Assembly (NCBI GenBank): GCA_029207755.1
Contig: JARCOQ010000005.1
Location: 48,387,563-48,451,562 of the forward strand
Origin: Chamaea fasciata
Lineage: Eukaryota > Chordata > Aves > Passeriformes > Sylviidae
DNA length: 64,000 bases
Direction of reading: 5' to 3'
In this document: positions 57,246 through 64,000 of the stretch, piece after piece
Position numbering within the stretch: the first letter of the stretch is position 1
How the letters are laid out: every line of letters begins with the position of its first letter
Made by a program: the position numbers and the translations under genes
Notes under the pieces: model-generated
What the model saw: only the letters and a program-made list of their open reading frames with translations
Told to the model about the DNA's origin: nothing
Databases searched by the model: none

Positions 57246-59766
57246 AAGTTTCTGTCTTGCATAAAACTTAAAAATAAGTATGGGTAAGGTTATTAAAATG
57301 ACACAGATTCTGCTAGGACAGATGAGTCTCACAAGTTTATTTTTCTGGTTAAGCAGAAAAGGTGCAATGCAGATATGTGGCAAAAATTTCAGATTGTGCC
57401 ACAACCCTAAAAATTTTAAGAGACATCTGCTCATTTCTAGAGCAGTAGTCCGGTTTTATGTGAACAGTGATTGCCAGTTGTTCTGTTCTTAGTAGTTCTT
57501 GGAAGACTCGTTGATTTTCAGTAAATATAGAGCATAGTAAATATCAAAGATAGTTACTATTTATTAGTAATTATTATTAATAATTAATATCTGCAAAGTT
57601 TGTGAAAACAAACACCTGGCGTGAGAAGAGGCTACCGGTGTTGGCAGTGAGGGAACTTCAAAATTATCTGTTGTTCTGGGGGAATAACTTGTAGATGTAG
57701 CTGAGGGCATGATACTAACTACATGGTATTAAGTAACTGCCTGATTTTCAGTTGTATTTCAGTTTCTGTCACATCACAGTGGAGGAATTCACAACATTGT
57801 GTAAATTTATGTATATTATATAAACACCTTTTATGTTTCTTTGGACACGTAGGTAGCTAACTGGTTTCTAAGCACCTAATTTGAGCAAAAGAAAGTATCC
57901 ATGCTGTGGCTGGTTCTCTCCTGCCCTTGTTGCATTTAAGTGCATAAAACCCTGTCTGAAAGGGCAGAAATTTCTGCCTGCCCTTGATTCTTCAGGGAAA
58001 GACCCCTGGTATGACTTGTCGCTCTGTGTAATGGTATTTAAGAGGTGTGTGTGTGAAGGTGATGTTACTTACACAAGGCAATGATTAAAGAAACAACAGA
58101 ATGCCATTCTCTTGCATTTCTTGTTTGAGGTTCATGTGAAATTGGGAAAATGGAAGCACTGTTTTAATTTATGACTAGAGTAATTGAACCTACTGAAATG
58201 ACGTTAGAGTGTGTTGGCATGTTATCAAAAGAGGGCAGGATTAAAGGTTGTTTGGAGGTTTTATCATAACATGTTAAGTTTAAATTTCAATCTCTAATCT
58301 TATTAAAATGCTTCATTTTCTTGGGATTTTGACTAGAGAATTTGTATAAATGCCATGCTAGGTAGCAATGCAAAAATTGTAATCCCATGCTAGTATAGAA
58401 TTAAACACTAGCATAAGGTCACTCTAACATTTCCTGGGCCAAAGCAGTTTCAGAGAAGTTATTCCACTCATAAATCTGTGTTTACTTAAGCATCAGGTTT
58501 TATTTTAAAATTAGTGTGATTAGTAACTTCTAACACACTTTTTAACACACTTTACTAACACACTTTTGGGTGTTAATGGAGGTATATAGAACTGGACATT
58601 TAAGTTAATGCACGTGGTTTCTTACTATTTGGTAAGATTTTTTTGCATCCATGTGTCTGTGTTAATGAATTAGTGCCTCTGCACGTTCCTGAAGCTTTCT
58701 AACAAGGCAGGATGTTTGTCGCAACAGGTCTGTGACATGGATTCTGTTTTCTCTGGCTCAGGGAAAACATTCTCTGAAATTATTTTGCCAGCTTGTTGTT
58801 TTGCCTGTTCAAACCAATTTTAGTCATTGTCACCCATACGTCAAGCTCCAAGACTCAGTGTTATATAAAACGCAGTTTGTACAAGTGCAGCTCTTGGATT
58901 CTGGGTTAGAATGTCGCTATGTTTTTGGTGATATTCTTGAAATTATAAGACTTGGAGTCAGAATTTACTTTTTGATGTACAAATTTTGTAGATACACCAA
59001 CTACTGTTGGTGAAGAAAAGCGTCATTGTAATGGGTAGTTTTAAATTAACTGCAATGAATTTGTTCTCCAGTGTTCACGAGTTTGTTTTTTGAGAAATAT
59101 GTCTTTTGGCCATCTGAACTTCAAGTATATTTAAATTTAGTTTTCTAAATCTGTACTCTACTATCAGAGACAGTTAGTGGAGCTGTGTCATATGTGGTAT
59201 GGGCCCTTTCTTGTACTGCAGGTCATGCTAATACAAGGACAAAAGGAAAAGCCGGATGGTGTATTTCACCATTTCTTAAGCTAGAAATAGTGACTGTAGT
59301 GCTGGTTAAGTGCATCAGACAACTACTGCTGGCATGATTAATCAATCCTGAAACAACATGCTACAGCTGGCAACAGACATGCACAGTTACATAAGTCTAG
59401 ACCTTTTCTGAAGTGGTTGGAGGGCATGTTCTACTTTTTAGGGGGGAGTGACTTACCATGTTGGGCTAATTTTGGATCACAAAGATTATTTTTTGTTAGA
59501 AGACTAGGTATAATTCAACAGTAATTTTCTTTAGACTTGCCCCATGGACTCTTGCAAGTATTTTGTTTAAAAATAGACAAATTTGGATTTCGTAGGAGAG
59601 AAGTGAGGCAGATGTAGAGGAGCTCCCTCCAGAACTTAACCCATGTTGCCTCTATGAGAGCTCATGATTGGTGGTAATAAACAGATAGTCGAGCAAAACC
59701 TGTATTGGATTTAATTTTGTGTAAAACTTGTGTCTTTGGTTGACAACCCCTTTCTTCCTGCCATAG
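57246..59766 (+). other. Probable intron sequence
   Basis: AT-rich, no repeat family or ORF of note, ending in a good pyrimidine tract and AG at 59766. Confidence 0.4.
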
Positions 59767-59894
59767 GATCTCAGACCCATTCTTCAGGAACTGCTCTGTT
59801 ACAAGATGCCATCAAAATTCCTTAAGTGATTCTAGATACAGCGCTTCTTTGAAAAACTTGGACAACAAGCTGCATTGCAGTCATAAAGAATTAG
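59767..59894 (+). other. Candidate internal exon, 128 bp
   Basis: A strong acceptor (CCCTTTCTTCCTGCCATAG|GATC) and a donor (TTAG|GTACTT) bound 128 bp. Spliced from the donor at 53515 it continues the phase-0 frame for 20 codons to TGA at 59827-59829. Spliced from either earlier donor it would be 5' UTR with a short ORF of its own (ATG CCA ... TGA, 7 codons). Either way the main coding start would lie beyond the window. I do not recognise the product. Confidence 0.4.
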
Positions 59895-62800
59895 GTACTT
59901 GATTTCTGCAAGTGTTGAAGTTCTAGAATGTTCTTAGGGTTTTTGCTAGCTTTCTTAGAAAGTGAACTTCCTTTTTTTCTCCCCAAGTAAAATTTCTATT
60001 GGACAACTAATACTACAGAATATTTCAAATTAGATGGAGCAGCACGAAGCTACAGATTAATTTCTTAAGTGTTTTTTTTACTATTATTTTTAAACACACT
60101 GAAGTGAGTCTGCTCTTGAAAAGTATTCCCTAATGTTTGTCAGTTCTGTGCGTGATCTGGCTCTGTATCTGTGACTGTTGATATGTGACATGGATTCTGA
60201 ACTGCCTTGGAGTTGTGATAGATTTGAAGTATGTGATACAAACCCCAAATCACGGGTCTAGCAGGGCTGCCTCTTGCTGTTTTTTGGTTTATTTCAATTT
60301 TCTCTTTACCAGTGGTGCTAGGAAGCTGTAGTGCTGCAGCTGTGCATTAACTACTTCCTGCCTGTCAAAGAAACCACACACTCTTCTGCTCACACCTGTG
60401 TAGTTTGTTGCAGTGTGGTAAACGTGGGAGGTGCTTTGCTGTGTAAATGTTTTATCTCCTGCTGAGTTGTCACTGATTGGCTTGTCTTGTGAGCACTGCA
60501 GCCATCTTAGTCTTATTTTCGTACAGCTGAGACACCACACTCAGAATGGCTGAAAAAACTGCTCTTCAGTGTAGCAGTTCAGCTTGACTGTGTGCAAATG
60601 AGCAGAGCTGTTAGCGTCATGTGCTCCAGATCTTAGAGGTGAGCACCAGCTCTGTTTTGCTGGGAAGCAATTTAAAACCTTGGTTAGGCATCGTTAACTA
60701 TTCTAAGCTATATAAAATACATTGAAATACTGCTCCCTTTTTTTTTTTTTTTTTTTTTTTGTCAATTCTAGTGGGTTTGGGGTTGTCAGTGCATTTTTTG
60801 TTTGTGGTTTGGGTTTTAGAGTTTGGAGGTTTTTTGGGATTTTTGGTAATTTTTTTGTTTTGTGCTATTTTTGTTTTCTCACTGAATTAATTGATAGACC
60901 TCTATCTTGTCTCAGTTACAGGACAGATTAGGTGGGACTGGGCAGGTCAAATCTCGTATCTGTCTTGCTAATTAAACTACTTTGTTTTGGCTTACCTTCT
61001 TAGCAGGCTGGAAGAGCTCTCATTCCATGCTATCCCTTTCTCAAATTCTTGCTTCATACCTTAACTGAAAAATGAAATAAACTCTTTACAAACTCCATTA
61101 AATTTTTGTAACTGAGCGATCATATTTATCATGTTTTCAATATGTAACTTTTCCAATGGTAGACAATTACAATGCCTAAATAAATACATTAGAAGAACGG
61201 TGATTATATAAATGTTAACTGCTTTGCATGTAGCACTTACTTGCTACTCAAGAATAACACTACAAATTTTATGGAAGTACTGCAAATGAGAAAATGGAAG
61301 TTTTGAGGTCTATCATTATTTCTTCTGGATAACTTTATTGCAATCTGAGTTTCAAAGTGCTAGTGGTTTCACATGGCCTCATGTATTCCGCTCTGAGGTT
61401 CTGGTTGGTGACCTTGCTGTCATCCTTAAAACACATTAGAAGGTACTGTCTGTGTCCAGGGAGATGAACGTAGGAGAAAAGTAATGCTCAACTTTTCTTC
61501 ACTTGGGTGGATGTTGGACAACAGAAGAGAAGGCGGCTTTTTTCTTCATGACCCTATATATAATCGTCTGGTTCTGTGTCTTCTACCTAGTTCAGGTCTT
61601 CCTGGGTTAAGTTGCACGTAAGTTACACCAAGAATAAGTAAACGGGAACTTTGTGAATTTCTCCAGAAATATATCAGGAGCAGCAGATGAGCTGGGTAAC
61701 TCATCATTGTGTAGCTCATAGTATTTTCCTGGCTTAAGGTGAACTTAGTGCTACGGATGTGAAAGTTAGTCTAAATGCCGACAAGTTTAGTCCTTAGAAT
61801 TTCTGCACGTTAATTTGGTGCTTTCAGTATAATCTGTAACAAAGCACTTGGTGGTTAAATTAGTTTTAATATCTATTCTCATATATTATCTTACACAGTT
61901 AATGGCAACACGTATTAAATGCAGACAGAAGGTGTCAGATTCTCAGAAGTCGTTTCTCCATGTTTATTTTGTTCATTTGATAAAAAGAAGTAAAGTCAGT
62001 AAAATACAGAATTTTTAAGGTGAGATGAATTGGTTGAATTAACTGTAAATTTCTAAATAACTGGTCACAGAATTATTCTGCTTTAGGGTAAGAGATAAGA
62101 GTAATGCAAATATGTGGTTAGAGATGGTGATGAAAAGCAGGTACATTAGTTTTATTATTTTTATAGCTAGTGGAACTTCGTTTAGTGAATTAGATTTACA
62201 GCAGATTTTAGTTCATAGTGGCTTTTTTTAAATTGGGTAGGATAGTTAAGATCCTGGGAACATTTAGATATTTTTAAATGTGTGAAAATTCAAACCATAA
62301 ATTCTAATTAAACACATTTATCTTGGTAAAATGTGAAATTTTGCCATACATTTACCTCATCTAATGAATGTAAATTAATAATGTAGTGCAGCAATAATCT
62401 TTCTGGTTTTCTGCAAGATATTCTTGAATTATCCTTTCCCCAGGCTTATAAATGATTGCTGAGGTTTGTGTTTGGTTTTTTTACTCAGTTATTGTTCATT
62501 AGTTCCAGATGTTAGTAGTAACTTACATTATTCACAGGAAGCAGAAACATTTCTTTCTTTGAGATACCAAACTCCTACTTCATAATCTCTGAAGGGGATG
62601 AAATTTTATACCTGTGGTGGTTTGTTGGTTTTTGAGGGGTTGGGTTTTTCATTGGTTAGTGCTTTTTTAAAGAAAACAGCAGGCATACACATATTGCCAC
62701 GTGCTATTTTTTTTGTTGATTTAAGATTTCTCTGTTAAACTCTGCTTTAATGGGAGCATGAAAAGTAGAGTATTTTGGACAATCACTCTAAGGAATATTT

Positions 62801-64000
62801 TTTCATATGTATTACATTTGAAAATACTGTATTTTCAGACCATGTCTTCTATATTGTCCTTTAATGACTTCTTGTTGCCCATGTTTTTTTTCTGTGAGCT
62901 GAGTAAGTTTACTCCCATTTTAGAGAAAAGGCATGAAGCAATTGCCAGAGCTCAAAGAAAAGCTCTTGTCTTTCAGTTTCCTGTTCCCTTTGGTTTTGGT
63001 TTCCTTTGCTTTTTAACAGGCCATTTTGAACACAGATCCATTTTTGGAAGTGCTGTACAAAATGACTGACTGGCCCAGCAGGGAAGTGTAGTGTTTTGTT
63101 GTGTGAACTGCATGGGTATTGTGGTTTGGTTTGGGGGTTTTTTTGGTTTTCTTTTTTCTTTCATAAGTAGGTGTTGGAATGCTAAAAGTATGGTAGGTTT
63201 TGAAGCCTGTTTTGCATATGGGATACATTCCCATTTTCACAAATCCAAGTACATGCTAATGTTTTTTTCGTGGTAGTACTAGCAGCTGAAAGCGTAATCT
63301 CTTGTCTCTTCCCTCCCATAGTGCTAATAGTTTGGGTCGTAATTACCAAAAAGAAAATGAAAACCACCAATATCTGTGCAAAGGAACAGGGCACTTGAGT
63401 GGATGCTAAAACGCTCCCCTTCCCCCCACCACCACTTTTATTAAATACGTAAATTAGATGTTCATGCTTTGAATCAGATGCGTGTGATGAAGTAATGATG
63501 TCAACTGAATTGATTGCTGTACAGTTTTAATGCAAGACGCCTTGTCAGATTGAGGTCAGTATTCCTGTGTTTGCGTGTTCTAGAAAACTTAGCTTTGTAC
63601 TGCTAATAATAAATTAAATAAATAAATTTGAAGGATAGACTATATAGAGTTAAATAAATTTCTAAAAGGGTAGTAGTCTAAAATCTACATGATTTTCCAA
63701 GAGAGATACAATTTACAAAGGAAAACCAGTAGTTTACTCTGAAAAAGTGTATAGATTCCCCCCCTTTTTTCCCCTTTGCAAATGCTGTACTTTAAAAAGA
63801 TAAGAATTTTCTTGTAAAGACTTTATTTTTTCATTTATGCACCAACTATTTAGAGAGTATTTCATGACTAAATCATAGTTGCTCAGAACCATTGGAACAT
63901 GGCTTGATTATTTTTTTATGTTCCTCTTAAAATCCAAAATTGTCTTAATTTGCACAGCTACATCTTCTATTTTGGCAGAAATTTTAGGAGCAAACAATTT
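59895..64000 (+). other. Unassigned, probably intron
   Basis: AT-rich. A T-run of about 23 bases at 60740-60762 opens a G/T-rich stretch to about 60860. A second G/T-rich patch is at 63120-63160. No further exon can be supported. Confidence 0.4.
60740..60862. repeat. Poly(T) followed by G/T-rich low complexity
   Basis: A run of about 23 T, then about 100 bp almost free of C and A on the plus strand. Gives a Phe/Gly/Val-rich artefact ORF. Confidence 0.75.

Noticed and set aside
1..64000. CRISPR array, bacterial operon or plasmid functions
   Set aside because: No regularly spaced repeats, no ribosome-binding-site-led ORF strings; the repeats and CpG islands are vertebrate.

Overview
This looks like a stretch of bird nuclear DNA, most likely from a songbird. 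It is AT-rich, gene-poor and eukaryotic in style: two isolated CpG-rich promoter islands, no long host ORFs, and no operons. The dispersed repeats identify it as avian: several 3'-end fragments of the CR1 LINE and several families of endogenous retrovirus LTRs of the kinds common in passerines. No host protein-coding gene can be named from the sequence.

Layout. 0-12 kb holds noncoding DNA with a minus-strand LTR (1.9-2.5 kb), a solo LTR with a 5-bp target duplication (4.2-5.0 kb), two LTRs of a second family (5.2-5.7 and 6.8-7.6 kb), a 79-bp perfectly alternating purine-pyrimidine tract (9.4 kb) and a weak alpharetrovirus-like LTR core (10.9 kb). 12.2-12.8 kb is a CpG island with a 10-bp-periodic CCGG array. 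15.7-16.1 kb is a CR1 fragment. 18.1-26.7 kb is a retroviral cluster: a minus-strand LTR, a 306-bp minus-strand solo LTR with a 6-bp duplication, and then a 6.9-kb provirus with paired LTRs, a tRNA-Lys-type primer-binding site, a leader ORF, gag, pro and pol, and no env. 26.7-52 kb is mostly unassigned, with further LTRs (34.9, 37.0 and 51.0 kb), CR1 fragments (41.4, 44.7 and 48.9 kb), a GC-rich patch with an X-box (42.3-42.8 kb) and a 350-bp CTTC/CTCC microsatellite (45.8 kb). 52.3-53.5 kb is a strong CpG-island promoter firing probably to the right. A good internal exon candidate lies at 59.77-59.89 kb, and the gene body probably continues past the window.

The provirus is the only multi-gene unit. 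Gag, pro and pol sit in successive -1 frames with junctions that look like retroviral recoding sites. Pol has eleven in-frame stops and two Asp-to-Asn changes at catalytic positions, although the LTRs differ by only about 2% by eye. Many of these lesions fit G-to-A changes before G or A, which suggests APOBEC-like editing at the time of integration. An unusual hydrophobic leader ORF with two N-glycosylation sequons lies upstream of gag and is the least expected part of the element.
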